From Deferribacteres bacterium (GTDB taxonomy: Bacteria; Zhuqueibacterota; Zhuqueibacteria; Zhuqueibacterales; Geothermadaptataceae): 64,000 nt of DNA. The position numbers and the translations under genes were made by a program. Of this stretch, positions 36,209 to 46,291 are shown piece by piece (within the stretch, counting starts at the first letter, position 1; each line of letters starts with the position of its first letter). The stretch covers positions 248,001 to 312,000 of the forward strand of contig JACKDE010000001.1 in assembly GCA_020633675.1 (NCBI GenBank), read 5' to 3'. A model generated the notes under the pieces. It ran no database searches. It was given only the letters and a program-made list of their open reading frames with translations, and was not told the origin of the DNA.

Positions 36209-37698
36209 CCAGCATAATGCGAATCGATTATTCCGATAGAGATACGGCAGCGGCTGAGCCGGAAGCAAGTTCCATGATACAATCTTTTAGAGCTATTGGT
36301 TATTCATTTGAAACTGCAATTGCTGATATAATTGACAATTCTGTTTCAGCAGGTGCCAAGAATATATGGATTGACTACGTTTGGAAAGGGCCAGACACAA
36401 TAATAGGAATAACAGATGATGGTTTAGGTATGACCAATGATGAGTTAATTCAGGCCATGCGTCCGGGAAGTGTAAATCCACTTACAGCGAGAAGCGAGAA
36501 TGATCTTGGTCGATTTGGACTTGGACTTAAAACAGCATCATTCTCACAGTGCAGAAAGTTTTGCGTGAATTCGAAAAAGAATGAGAAAGAAAGTTGCTGG
36601 ACGTGGGACTTAGATTACGTTAATCAGGTTAAATCATGGAAATTGATAAAATATAAACCAGATGAGTTCGATCTCAATAAATATATCGATGATTTAAGCA
36701 GTGGGACCACGGTGCTATGGTGGGATTTAGACAGGCTTACAAAAGACACACAGGCTGACAAAGAATCCTCAAAGACTGATTTTCTTGCCGCAATAGAAAA
36801 GGTTAGAATGCACCTTTCTATGGTATTTCACAGGTATATAGATGATGGACTAAATATTTTCCTGAGAGGCCGTCGAATTCAATCTTGGGATCCTTTCATG
36901 ATCGGATTCGATGGCCTGCAGTCAAGACCCGAAATCTCACTTGAAAAAGGTGCTGTGCGCATAAAGGGTTTTGTTCTTCCCCATAGATCAAAATTATCAG
37001 CAGAAGATTATAACTACGGTAAGGGACCGAGAGATAGTTGGACTGATCATCAGGGATTTTATATCTACCGGAATCGGCGTTTGCTTGTTGGAGGGAACTG
37101 GCTTGGGCTTTTCAAGCGTGAAGTTCATTACGACCTGTGCCGGATAAAAGTTGATTTGCCAAATAGCATGGACAATGAGTGGCAGATTGATATTAAGAAG
37201 TCTGTCGCGCGCCCACCAACAAAAATTAGAGAATCAATTGTTGCAATTGCGAAAGATGTCCGGGCTCAGGCAGTTGAAGTTTACCGACACAAGGGAAAGG
37301 TTGTCAGGCGAAAATTAGCTAAGGAAGAATATTTTCCTTTCTGGGAAGAAAAAACTCGCCACGGAAAGCGATTTTACCGGCTTAACCGGAAACATCCAAT
37401 CTTGAAAGAATTATTGAAGAATACCAATGGCCTGACACAGCAGTTTGAAAAAGTTCTTCAGTTTATTGAAGAAACTGTTCCAGTGCCCCTGATTACGCTT
37501 CAGGAAAATGAAAACGAACGGCCGCATGGACAGCCTTTTGAAGGGAAGAATCATGAAAATGTAATCGATGTAATGAAAACTATGTACAAGAGTCTAATTG
37601 CAGAAGGATTACCGCCTGAACACGCCAGAGCAAGGATTGCGAACATTGAGCCTTTTAACTTTTACCTTGAATATCTTGAGCATTTGGAAAAAATATGA
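36205..37698 (+). CDS. GHKL-fold ATPase, MORC/MutL-like (defence operon)
   Basis: 497 residues. The Bergerat ATP fold is visible: N-box AIADIIDNSVSAGA (38-51), G1 DDGLGM (71-76), and G2 GRFGLGLKTAS (103-113). An S5-like segment and a C-terminal helical part follow. It lacks a histidine-kinase dimer domain, so it belongs with the MutL/Hsp90/MORC type ATPases rather than sensors. Prokaryotic MORC-like ATPases are known to be encoded next to Z1 helicases and restriction-type nucleases. ATP binding should drive dimer closure around DNA or a partner. GTG 36205 overlaps the methylase stop by four bases; ATG 36217 is an alternative. Confidence 0.88.
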   Translation: MTSIMRIDYSDRDTAAAEPEASSMIQSFRAIGYSFETAIADIIDNSVSAGAKNIWIDYVWKGPDTIIGITDDGLGMTNDELIQAMRPGSVNPLTARSENDLGRFGLGLKTASFSQCRKFCVNSKKNEKESCWTWDLDYVNQVKSWKLIKYKPDEFDLNKYIDDLSSGTTVLWWDLDRLTKDTQADKESSKTDFLAAIEKVRMHLSMVFHRYIDDGLNIFLRGRRIQSWDPFMIGFDGLQSRPEISLEKGAVRIKGFVLPHRSKLSAEDYNYGKGPRDSWTDHQGFYIYRNRRLLVGGNWLGLFKREVHYDLCRIKVDLPNSMDNEWQIDIKKSVARPPTKIRESIVAIAKDVRAQAVEVYRHKGKVVRRKLAKEEYFPFWEEKTRHGKRFYRLNRKHPILKELLKNTNGLTQQFEKVLQFIEETVPVPLITLQENENERPHGQPFEGKNHENVIDVMKTMYKSLIAEGLPPEHARARIANIEPFNFYLEYLEHLEKI

Positions 37699-40451
37699 TC
37701 GAAAAGGCAATTAAAATTATTAGGGTAATGCTGGGAAACACCACTTCTGTCAACAGAGAGCAGATAGAAGAATGTGTATGCCAAGTTCTTCAAATGTCAA
37801 TTTTCTCAGGGCTTGAAAAAGAACAACTGATAAGAGAGATTGAAAGTATTTACAATGTGAGAGTTGAAGATTATAGGATTATTGAAGGAGCTGAAAGGAG
37901 GCTGCCTTGGCTGAATACAAAAAAAACAGAAATAAAATGGGATTTTTGGTCAAGATACCGCTCCTACCTCCAGGACGAAAGGAACTTTGCACCCGATTCA
38001 ATAAATAAGCTGGATCGGCTTACCGATAGAATTCTCGACAGCTTGTTTGATCCAACCGGTAATATTGAAATAGACAAAAAAGGCTTAGTTGTTGGCCAAG
38101 TACAATCAGGCAAAACTTCCAACTACACCGGGCTGATCTGTAAAGGAGTTGATGCAGGCTTCAAACTTATTATTATTCTTGCAGGTATTCACAATAACCT
38201 CAGAAGTCAGACACAACTCCGGCTTGACGAAGGTTTTCTGGGTTTTGACACCCAGCACACGAGAGCCTTTAATCAAAATAATATCAGGATTGGTGTTGGC
38301 CTGATAAACCGATCCAGTGTTGCCCACTCTCTCACGTCCAGTCTTGATAAGGGCGATTTTACCCAAGGTGCAGCGAATACAGCCGGATTCAACTTTGACA
38401 CGAATGAACCCATTATTGCCGTTGTCAAAAAAAACTCACATGTTTTGCGGCGATTGCATCAATGGCTTTCAGCACAGGCAGTACAGGAGGCGGATCATAG
38501 AAAAATCAGAAACAAATCATTGCTTTTAATAGATGATGAAGCGGACAACGCTTCTATAAATATATCCAATGATCGTGAAAGAAGAAGTACGATCAATGAC
38601 TGGATTACTCGAATTATCGGGTTGTTTGGCAAAAGCGGGTATGTGGGTTATACGGCCACGCCCTTTGCGAATATTTTCATCCCCGTTGAGGAAGATGATC
38701 TGTTCCCGAGAGACTTTATTATAAATATTCCGGCACCTTCAAATTACGTTGGCCCAGAAAGAGTTTTTGGCTTTCAGCTTGTAGATGATGGGGATGAATC
38801 TGAAACGGTTCTTCCAATTATCAACAGGATTGATGATTATTCGCACTTTGTACCAGACAGACACAGGCAACACGACCAATTACCCTCTGCCATTCCCGAT
38901 ACTTTGAAAAGAGCAATTCGCTGTTTCATTCTGACCTGTGCAATAAGAAGGCTGAGGGGGCATTTCAATGTTCATAACTCCATGCTTATCCATCTTTCTA
39001 GGTTTCAGCGCTGGCAGACTCACATTACTGAACTGGTCCAGAATCAGTTTGATTACTACAGAATGGGTATAAACCAGAATGATGCTGATATTCTCGATGA
39101 ATTCAGGGCTACTTTTGAGAAGGATGAGGCGACATACCATTCCTATGTTACAGCTTCAAGTAAGATTCTTAATTCACCATTGCGTGACGTTGATCCAAAT
39201 ATTCAAGTTCATCCTTGGGAGAAAGTATTAACTCAACTGAATGATGCTGCTTCCAGAATTGAAGTAAGGGCAATACATGGAGGTTCACGTGATGCACTTG
39301 ATTATTACGACCACAGGGACGGACTTTCTGTAATTGCTGTCGGAGGCAACAAGCTTTCCAGAGGATTGACGCTTGAAGGACTTTCGATCAGCTACTACCT
39401 ACGCTCGTCACGAATGTATGACACATTGATGCAGATGGGAAGATGGTTTGGATACCGTCTGGGTTATGTTGATTTGTGCCGTCTGTTCACAAGCAGAGAA
39501 CTTAATGAATGGTTCTGTCATATTACGCATGCATCTGAGGAACTTCGGGAAGAATTTGACTATATGTCTGATGTTGCAGGTTCAACACCTGAGCAATATG
39601 CACTCAAAGTAAGAACACACCCGGGAGTGCTTCAGATTTCGGCTACTAATAAAATGCGCTCCGCAACTACCGTCCAAATTTCTTGGGCAGGAAGGCTTGT
39701 TGAGTCGTATGAGTTCAAAAAGGACCTAATTGTTCTTGAAAATAATTATGCTATATGTTTGGATTTTTTTAAAGGACTTCCTGACAATTTTAATGTGAAT
39801 CCTAATAATTTCCTATGGTTTGATGTTGATTCTAATCATGTTTTAAATTTTTTCAGCGGAATTCAGTCGGTTGAAAATCTAAAAAAGGCCGAACCTAAAA
39901 AGTTAATCGACTTCATATCAAATCAACTGAAAAATAGTGAGCTTACACATTGGCGTATTGGCCTGATGTCGAAGCCAAAAGCAAAAAACTCTTCCAATTT
40001 CATTTTGGGTGGAAAGTCATACAAAATTGGTCAATGGAAAAGAACCGACGATGAAACACGCTCAGATGAGCATTTATACTTAATTAAAAAATCTCATATC
40101 ATTAGTCCTGATGACGAATTCATAGATTTGACTAAAGATGAGTATAAGTATGCAATGGAGTTGACCAATGAAGAAAGAGAAAAAGAAGGTCATGCAAATT
40201 ACCCTAATGGGCAAATCGTTAGGAATAAAATTCGGGATCCCCAAAGGCCTTTGCTTCTTATCTACTTGATTGATCCAAAGGAAAGTCTAAATAAATTTCC
40301 CTTATCCAGTATGGCAAAACCCTTTATAGGTTATGCCATAAGCTTTCCCAAAAGTGATTTCAATGCCCCTGTTTCTTATGCAGTAAATGAAGAACTATTG
40401 CCAATATTTGATACAGTGGATGACGAATTTGAAGGATACGATGAAGATTGA
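37695..40451 (+). CDS. Z1-domain superfamily II helicase-like protein
   Basis: 918 residues. Walker A is in VVGQVQSGKTSNYTGLI (134-141), Walker B in LLIDDEADNASI (about 275-286), the SAT-like motif is YVGYTATPFAN and the late motifs are AVGGNKLSRGLTLEGLSISY (about 548-566) then MQMGRWFGYR. The VQSGKT and LSRGLTLEG strings are characteristic of the Z1 domain. Z1 proteins are thought to be DNA translocases or remodelling motors in defence loci. The final 250 residues are not recognised. The ATG overlaps the GHKL stop by four bases (ATGA). Confidence 0.92.
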   Translation: MIEKAIKIIRVMLGNTTSVNREQIEECVCQVLQMSIFSGLEKEQLIREIESIYNVRVEDYRIIEGAERRLPWLNTKKTEIKWDFWSRYRSYLQDERNFAPDSINKLDRLTDRILDSLFDPTGNIEIDKKGLVVGQVQSGKTSNYTGLICKGVDAGFKLIIILAGIHNNLRSQTQLRLDEGFLGFDTQHTRAFNQNNIRIGVGLINRSSVAHSLTSSLDKGDFTQGAANTAGFNFDTNEPIIAVVKKNSHVLRRLHQWLSAQAVQEADHRKIRNKSLLLIDDEADNASINISNDRERRSTINDWITRIIGLFGKSGYVGYTATPFANIFIPVEEDDLFPRDFIINIPAPSNYVGPERVFGFQLVDDGDESETVLPIINRIDDYSHFVPDRHRQHDQLPSAIPDTLKRAIRCFILTCAIRRLRGHFNVHNSMLIHLSRFQRWQTHITELVQNQFDYYRMGINQNDADILDEFRATFEKDEATYHSYVTASSKILNSPLRDVDPNIQVHPWEKVLTQLNDAASRIEVRAIHGGSRDALDYYDHRDGLSVIAVGGNKLSRGLTLEGLSISYYLRSSRMYDTLMQMGRWFGYRLGYVDLCRLFTSRELNEWFCHITHASEELREEFDYMSDVAGSTPEQYALKVRTHPGVLQISATNKMRSATTVQISWAGRLVESYEFKKDLIVLENNYAICLDFFKGLPDNFNVNPNNFLWFDVDSNHVLNFFSGIQSVENLKKAEPKKLIDFISNQLKNSELTHWRIGLMSKPKAKNSSNFILGGKSYKIGQWKRTDDETRSDEHLYLIKKSHIISPDDEFIDLTKDEYKYAMELTNEEREKEGHANYPNGQIVRNKIRDPQRPLLLIYLIDPKESLNKFPLSSMAKPFIGYAISFPKSDFNAPVSYAVNEELLPIFDTVDDEFEGYDED

Positions 40452-41463
40452 AAGAATATGGAAAGAGCTGGAAGATGAACAGCCTGTGAAGAGCGGACTT
40501 TTGTATAAACGCTATTCAGGAGCAGTCAAGCCTGATGTTTACGTAGCATTAAAAGCTCCTGAAAGATTGCGCTGTATTGCTGCTCATTTGAATGCATTAG
40601 TTGTCTTGCAGGTAAAAAGCTGGGATAAGCTGCGGGATGTAAAGATCGAAACAGTTCCTGATGAAAAGCACTCTAAGAAGCAGTTTCTTCTGGTGCTTCT
40701 TTTAAATAATCAACACCGGGATATTTTTTCAGCACTTTGTGAAGACCTTATTCAGCAAATTGTGAATATTACCCAAGAGTCGGAACTTATTAAGCAGTTG
40801 CTGCTCCGCCTTGAAAAATGGCGCCTGCTATTTGAAAAATTGGGCCGGCAGGGACTATCTGACAAAGCACAGAGAGGTCTGTATGGGGAGTTATACTTTT
40901 TGAGAAAGTTCCTTACAAATGTGCCGCACCCAGATTACTGCATCAATTCCTGGAAAGGTGTTGAAAAATCAGTCCAAGATTTTCAGTTTGCTGACTGGGC
41001 TGTCGAAGTCAAAACCACTCATGGCAAAAATCAGCAAAAACTACATATCTCCAACGAACGCCAACTCGATATTTCTCTTGTTCCGAGAATCTTTCTGGTT
41101 CACTATTCGCTTGAAGTCCGCCAAAATTATGGCGAGACATTAAATAGTATTGCAGATAATCTGATGGAACTATTGTTAAACAATCTATCTGCGTATAATG
41201 CGCTTCGGATCAAATTGTTGGAAGCAGGCTATTTTGACCTACATCGGCAGTTGTATAACAATACCTGCTATTCCATACGGCAAGAAAATATCTATCGAAT
41301 TACTAATGACTTTCCTAAGCTTACAGAAGCTATGATTCCTTCTGGAGTTGGTGATGTCCGTTATTCCCTTGTAATCTCTGCGAATGAAAAGTGGGTTTTG
41401 CAGGAAGAACTTTTATTCAAAAATCTCTATGAAGGAATAGGAAAACATGCTCGAAAACAATGA
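40441..41463 (+). CDS. PD-(D/E)XK-motif nuclease-like protein
   Basis: 340 residues. The nuclease core is visible as GLYGELYFL (Glu, about 145-153) and FADWAVEVKTT (Asp and Glu-x-Lys, about 180-191). This is the PD-(D/E)XK protein regularly paired with Z1 and GHKL genes. It is the best candidate for the DNA-cutting subunit of the operon. I set the start at ATG 40441, inside the Z1 gene with AAGGA upstream; a longer frame from 40387 would overlap Z1 by more than 60 bases. The stop overlaps the AIPR gene by 17 bases. Confidence 0.85.
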   Translation: MKIERIWKELEDEQPVKSGLLYKRYSGAVKPDVYVALKAPERLRCIAAHLNALVVLQVKSWDKLRDVKIETVPDEKHSKKQFLLVLLLNNQHRDIFSALCEDLIQQIVNITQESELIKQLLLRLEKWRLLFEKLGRQGLSDKAQRGLYGELYFLRKFLTNVPHPDYCINSWKGVEKSVQDFQFADWAVEVKTTHGKNQQKLHISNERQLDISLVPRIFLVHYSLEVRQNYGETLNSIADNLMELLLNNLSAYNALRIKLLEAGYFDLHRQLYNNTCYSIRQENIYRITNDFPKLTEAMIPSGVGDVRYSLVISANEKWVLQEELLFKNLYEGIGKHARKQ

Positions 41464-43567
41464 ATTGTTCAGATTCTATAGCAATTTGCAGGAAGAAATA
41501 AAATATTCATTACTTGCGGAAGAAGAAGGAGCGAATCCTGAACAAATTTTTACTGATATCGCTCTAACAATGCTTGCAGATGCAGGTGAAACAGAAAACA
41601 GCCGAACATGCTATGATGAAAAATTGAGCAAAAGAGGTGTTGAGCATAAAGTGAATGGCTATGCACTTCATGAAAATTATGAGACTCTCGATCTTTTTAT
41701 AACTATTTATAATGCTGAACCAGAATTAACCTCAATTGCAAAAACAGATGTTGATAAAGCTTTAACAAAATTATCTAAATTTTTTCTTAATTCAGTAAAT
41801 AAATCATATGTAAATGAAATTGAGGAAAGTTCCGAAATATTTGATCTCGCGAATACACTCTCAAATATCCCCGATGTTAAAAGGAACCTTGTCAGAGTAA
41901 ATGCTTTTCTATTGACCAATTTTGATTTCATGGCAGATTTTAAATCTTCTCAAATGGTTGCTGGCTACCCTGTTATATATCGAATAATTGATATTAACTA
42001 TCTTTATAATCTGTCAGAGAAATCCAGAATTCCAATTGAGATTGATTTTCAGGAATTGGGAACCGTGCCTTGTATAAGCAAGGAGACAGGATCGGAAGGC
42101 TACCAGTCATATCTGGCAATCATTCCGGGGCTAATTCTTGCATATATTTATGAAATTTATGGATTGAGACTTTTGGAGCAAAATGTCCGTTCTTTTCTAC
42201 AATTTACCGGTAAAATAAATCGCGGAATCAAAAATACCATTTTAACTGAGCCACATATGTTCCTTGCATTTAATAATGGGATCGCTGCAACTGCAGAGGA
42301 AGTCAGGCTAATTGATATGCCTGGTGGAGGAAAAGCAATTTCCTTTATTAAGGATTTCCAAATTGTAAACGGAGGACAAACCACTGCAGCAATTTATCAT
42401 ACCTGGAAAAATAGTGGGGCAAAAATCGCAGATATTTATGTTCAAATGAAACTCACCACAATCGAAAATCCTGACAAATTCGCTGATACTGTTGCTAGGA
42501 TCGCCGAGTATGCAAATACTCAAAACCGAATATCATTATCAGATTTGAGTTCAAATAGAGAAAGCCTTATTTTATTTGAACAACTTTCCCGGAATATATG
42601 GGCGCCACCGATTGCTGGCGAATCAATACAGACCAGATGGTTTTTTGAAAGAGCCAGAGGGCAATACAAAAATGAAAGAAACCGGCAAGGTTTTACACCT
42701 TCAAGACGTAAGGCATTTGATCTGAGAAATCCAAGGAATCAGATGTTCAACAAAGAACAGTTGGCAAAATATATAAATAGTTATCAGGAAATATCTAAAA
42801 ATAACATGTTGCTTGTGGGACCGCATCATGTTGTTCGTGGCAGTCAGAAAAACTTCGCTCAGTTTTTGCATTATAATTTACCTGCTAAGCCGAATGAATT
42901 ATATTTTCAGGAAACAGTTGCCAAGGCTATCATTTTTAAAACATGCGAGAAAGTATATGGAATTAGTCCAAACTCTATCGGGGACATGCGATATATTACA
43001 GTACCTTACTCAATAGCTTGGTTGACGCAATTTGTATCTGCCAGACTTGATTTGTACTATATTTGGAAAAAACAATCCCTTTCTAATGATTTTAAAAAAC
43101 TATTATATAGTCTTATGCTGCAAATTGATGGCTTTATACGGCACCATGCTCCAGGCTCTCTTTATGGTGAATGGGCGAAGAAAGAAGATTGTTGGCTAGC
43201 AGCAAAGGGTCAACATTTTAAAGTTGATCTGACCTTGATTCGGGAATACATGGTTATTGAAAACAATCGTTTTAATGAATCCGATGATTCAAGTAGAGCA
43301 GAGCTGTCTGCAAAAGAGATGAAAAATAAAAAAATCGAGGAAGTTGGCGCTGACAAATGGAGAACGATATTTTTGTGGTACAAGAACAGGAAGTCAACTT
43401 CACTTTACTTTGCAGATCTGGCTTACAACATAAGCCGGAAGCTAAGAAATTCAGTTTCTTTATCGGAGAAGGAGATAGATGATGGAACAATCATTCTTGA
43501 AGATGTAGCAAGAAGTAGCAGTCTGCTACAAGACCGTATTAAACCGCTATATTCGGAGCACAAATAA
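41447..43567 (+). CDS. AIPR-family protein (abortive-infection phage-resistance type)
   Basis: 706 residues. The segment DFQIVNGGQTTAAIYH (about residues 303-317), preceded by FLAFNNGIAATAEEV, is the central AIPR signature. Members of the family have been linked to phage abortive infection and are common in restriction-type islands, but their molecular activity is not settled. The C-terminal 250 residues are helical and unfamiliar. AGGAA precedes the ATG at 41447, which lies in the end of the nuclease gene. It is the last gene of the operon. Confidence 0.9.
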   Translation: MLENNELFRFYSNLQEEIKYSLLAEEEGANPEQIFTDIALTMLADAGETENSRTCYDEKLSKRGVEHKVNGYALHENYETLDLFITIYNAEPELTSIAKTDVDKALTKLSKFFLNSVNKSYVNEIEESSEIFDLANTLSNIPDVKRNLVRVNAFLLTNFDFMADFKSSQMVAGYPVIYRIIDINYLYNLSEKSRIPIEIDFQELGTVPCISKETGSEGYQSYLAIIPGLILAYIYEIYGLRLLEQNVRSFLQFTGKINRGIKNTILTEPHMFLAFNNGIAATAEEVRLIDMPGGGKAISFIKDFQIVNGGQTTAAIYHTWKNSGAKIADIYVQMKLTTIENPDKFADTVARIAEYANTQNRISLSDLSSNRESLILFEQLSRNIWAPPIAGESIQTRWFFERARGQYKNERNRQGFTPSRRKAFDLRNPRNQMFNKEQLAKYINSYQEISKNNMLLVGPHHVVRGSQKNFAQFLHYNLPAKPNELYFQETVAKAIIFKTCEKVYGISPNSIGDMRYITVPYSIAWLTQFVSARLDLYYIWKKQSLSNDFKKLLYSLMLQIDGFIRHHAPGSLYGEWAKKEDCWLAAKGQHFKVDLTLIREYMVIENNRFNESDDSSRAELSAKEMKNKKIEEVGADKWRTIFLWYKNRKSTSLYFADLAYNISRKLRNSVSLSEKEIDDGTIILEDVARSSSLLQDRIKPLYSEHK

Positions 43568-43870
43568 TAATAAATACTTGCTTTAGCTATGTCTGTGCAT
43601 ATCTATTTGTTATCCTTAATTTGTGCTAAAGATGGCGAAACTCTACTAAGGAATTCTAACAAGCTGTGAATCCTGCCGAAATCATCCATGGTGATTTAAA
43701 TTTAAGTGAAATCTTTCGGAAGAAAAATATGAGATTTAGCACCCAGATGCTTTAACTTTACATCACACACCTTAGCGTGTCCGGCGGCCATTTCATTGCC
43801 GCAAAACCGTCTACCTGATTTCGCTTGACATTCTCATAATTATCCTGCTTTTTACACCCACTTCAATCCA
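43568..43870. other. Non-coding tail of island, before IS66
   Basis: About 300 bases with no gene. No convincing hairpin terminator for the AIPR operon is seen. Composition changes towards GC-rich as the IS begins. Confidence 0.5.
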
Positions 43871-43878
43871 GACCCACG
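43871..43878. repeat. IS66 target-site duplication, left
   Basis: GACCCACG directly abuts the left end of the IS; the same eight bases occur right of it at 46292-46299. An 8-bp duplication is the norm for IS66. Confidence 0.93.
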
Positions 43879-43908
43879 GTAAGCGTCCGGTGAACGGCGT
43901 CTTGAGTT

Positions 43909-45408
43909 TTACTCTTCGGCCGTTTTGGACAGCTGTGAGCCGGGCAGAAGCTCAGCAAGTTTCTTGTGGGGATGGTCGGCAATACGTGTAAGGACATCCT
44001 GCAGCCAGACAAACGGCTCGACGCCGTTGACTTTGGCCGTAGTCACCAACGAATAGATCATCGCGGCGCGCTCTGCGCCAGCATGCGAACCAGCGAACAA
44101 GTAGTTCTTTCGACCCAAAGCAACCGGCCGGATGGCGTTTTCCACCAGGTTGTTGTCGATCTCGATCCGGCCGTCTTCGACATAACGACACAATTTGCTC
44201 CAGCGCGCCAACGCATAGGCAATTGCCTGGCCAATGGCGCTTTTGGGCAGCACCTTCAGATAATGGTCGTTGAGCCAGGCCTTGAGAGGCTCGAGCACGG
44301 GTCGTGCTTCAGTTTGCCGGAGCTTTTGGCGTTCCTGATGCGACAGGCCGGCGTTGCGTGCCTGCCGCTCGACGGTATAGAGCCTTTGTATTTCGGCCAG
44401 CACGTATTCCGCCCGCTCGCGGTCGTTATTCAGCGCCTCGGTGAACTTGCGTCGGGCATGCGCCATGCAGCCGTATAGTGTTAACCCGTCGCGCTTTTCA
44501 AAGATGTCGTAGGCCTGATAGCCGTCCGTTTGCAGCGCTCCTTGAAAATGGGCAAGACATTCGAGCGGGCCGTCACGCCCACGGCTCTGCCGGTAGTCGA
44601 ACAACGCTCGTTGGTTCAGCGGATCGTAATAGACCCAAAAGTAACCGAGATGGCTTTTGCCTTTGGTGGTGAAATCGAGCACGCGAATCGGTGTCTCATC
44701 CGCCATCAGGTAATCGGCGCGCAAAACCTGTTCTCGGTGTAAGACGAACAGCGGCTCGAGGGCAGCGCAGGTCGCGGTGATCCAGTCGCCCAGAGTGGAG
44801 CGGGCGATCTCGACCCCCTGGCGCTCGAACATTTTACCCTGACGGTAGAGCGGCAGATGGTCGACAAACTTGCTGATGGCCAGATGAGCCAGCAGGCCAG
44901 GACCGGCAATCCCTTTTTCAATCGGCCGCGACGGCAGAACGCCAATAGCCACACCGCCGTCGTTAGGACGAGCATATTTCGGCCGAACATAGCGGTTGAC
45001 GAACAGCGTGCCAGGCTTGTATTCCAGCTCTTCGGTGATTTCTTCCCCGATCTTCTTGGAGCCACTGATGTCTTCATCTGGCTCGATGACGATTTCCGTG
45101 CGCGGCAGATGGGCCGGCAGGGGCTGCCGAACCGGATGGCTGGCCCCGTTCTTTTGCAGCTTTTTCCGTTCGTAGGTAATGGTTTCGGTTTCCGGACGCG
45201 ATGTCGATACCAACTGTACATTGTCAAGGTGCAGGTCAAGTTGAGCGGCGTTGTCATGGTCCTGAACAAAACGCTCGCTTTTAGCGCCGAAGATGAGCCG
45301 CTTGAGCGCAGCAAGCTCGGCTTCGAGATATGCATTTTTCGCCTTTAGGGCTTCATTGTCAGCCACCAGCTCATCGTAGGTCAGCGTTTTGTCCAGGGTC
45401 TGTGCCAT
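43909..45408 (-). CDS. tnpC: IS66 transposase (TnpC)
   Basis: 499 residues, full length. A leucine-rich N-terminal coiled coil (YLEAELAALKRLIFGAKSER) and a zinc/HTH region precede the catalytic core. Candidate DDE residues are in LMADETPIRV, LQTDGYQAYD and NNLVENAIRPVALGRKN. The C-terminal IS66 segment (EPFVWLQDVLTRIADHP) is intact. It catalyses transposition of the element. Confidence 0.96.
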   Translation of the reverse strand: MAQTLDKTLTYDELVADNEALKAKNAYLEAELAALKRLIFGAKSERFVQDHDNAAQLDLHLDNVQLVSTSRPETETITYERKKLQKNGASHPVRQPLPAHLPRTEIVIEPDEDISGSKKIGEEITEELEYKPGTLFVNRYVRPKYARPNDGGVAIGVLPSRPIEKGIAGPGLLAHLAISKFVDHLPLYRQGKMFERQGVEIARSTLGDWITATCAALEPLFVLHREQVLRADYLMADETPIRVLDFTTKGKSHLGYFWVYYDPLNQRALFDYRQSRGRDGPLECLAHFQGALQTDGYQAYDIFEKRDGLTLYGCMAHARRKFTEALNNDRERAEYVLAEIQRLYTVERQARNAGLSHQERQKLRQTEARPVLEPLKAWLNDHYLKVLPKSAIGQAIAYALARWSKLCRYVEDGRIEIDNNLVENAIRPVALGRKNYLFAGSHAGAERAAMIYSLVTTAKVNGVEPFVWLQDVLTRIADHPHKKLAELLPGSQLSKTAEE

Positions 45409-45481
45409 GTCCAGACCTTACAAAATCGCCGTGAAAAATCCTCGGATTTTTTGACGAAAGATGATTTTTTTCACAAGCGGC

Positions 45482-45838
45482 TCAAGCGGCCGGGCGATAG
45501 CGGCGGCGTCTTTTCGCCGATGCTAGCTCGATCCCGTGCAGAATCAACATCAGCTCGTCGTAGGCCAACTCTACAGAGCCTGTTTTTTCTGCAACAACCG
45601 GTGGCTCGAAGGCGCCTTGTTCCAAACGCTTGTAGAAAATCCAGAAACCGTCACGATCCCACAAAAGCAGCTTCATGCGGTTGCGACGGCGGTTTAGAAA
45701 GATGAACACATCGCCCGAAAGCGGGTCTGCCCCCAGCGTGTCGGTCACGAGACCGCACAGCCCGTCGAAGCCTTTGCGCATGTCGGCTGGCTCGCGGTAC
45801 AGGTAGAATTTGAGCCTGGCAGGGGCTGCAAACATCAC
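45482..45838 (-). CDS. tnpB: IS66 accessory protein TnpB (Orf2)
   Basis: 118 residues. YREPADMRKGFDGLCGLV and DVFIFLNRRRNRMKLLLWDRDG are the standard IS66 Orf2 motifs. It is needed for transposition, with no known enzymatic activity. GTG start overlaps the tnpA stop by four bases. Confidence 0.95.
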   Translation of the reverse strand: MMFAAPARLKFYLYREPADMRKGFDGLCGLVTDTLGADPLSGDVFIFLNRRRNRMKLLLWDRDGFWIFYKRLEQGAFEPPVVAEKTGSVELAYDELMLILHGIELASAKRRRRYRPAA

Positions 45839-46185
45839 AGCCGCTCGAGCACAGAAATGGCGTCCGCGGCGTTGGTAAAACGGGCACGAACGCCGTTTGG
45901 GAATTCGATCTCACACACTGCCGAAACAGCAGCACCAGCGACGGGGAGATCGACAGCCAGAAAACGGCTGGCAGACCTCGTAGGTTCGGCCGGTAAAGTT
46001 GCGTCAGCCACTGAATCGTGCTGGTTCTTGTATCGCTTCAGCCAATAGTAAAAAACGGCATCCGGCAACTGCTCTTGTTTGCAAAAGGCCGTTTGTGTCA
46101 GATCATCGGCACGGGCAAGATACTGTTCGATCAACGGAAACATTTGGGCGGCCGTGCGGCGCTGCCTCTGTTTGGAATCATGCAT
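45835..46185 (-). CDS. tnpA: IS66 accessory protein TnpA (Orf1)
   Basis: 116 residues, with a helix-turn-helix-like N-terminal half (LARADDLTQTAFCKQEQLPD) and a short basic C-terminus. It has the place and length of IS66 TnpA, which probably binds the IS ends. An AGGAGG site lies upstream of ATG 46185. The stop overlaps the tnpB start. Confidence 0.9.
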   Translation of the reverse strand: MHDSKQRQRRTAAQMFPLIEQYLARADDLTQTAFCKQEQLPDAVFYYWLKRYKNQHDSVADATLPAEPTRSASRFLAVDLPVAGAAVSAVCEIEFPNGVRARFTNAADAISVLERL

Positions 46186-46291
46186 GAATTGCCTCCTGAG
46201 TCGAATGTGAAACTTTGGTCACATCACGAAATCGGAGACAAATTACGCAATCAAAAATACAAACAACAGATGGGCTTCACCGGTCGCTTAC

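Larger units (their letters stand above)
43879..46291 (-). mobile_element. Complete IS66-family insertion sequence
   Basis: 2413 bp. Terminal inverted repeats start GTAAGCG as usual for IS66: left GTAAGCGTCCGGTGAA (43879-43894) and, on the other strand, GTAAGCGACCGGTGAA from 46291 inward (46276-46291), one mismatch in 16. Exact 8-bp duplications flank it. All three genes (tnpA, tnpB, tnpC) are open and ordered on the minus strand, so the copy is likely active and recent. It lies just right of the AT-rich defence island and is clearly more GC-rich than the island. Confidence 0.96.
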
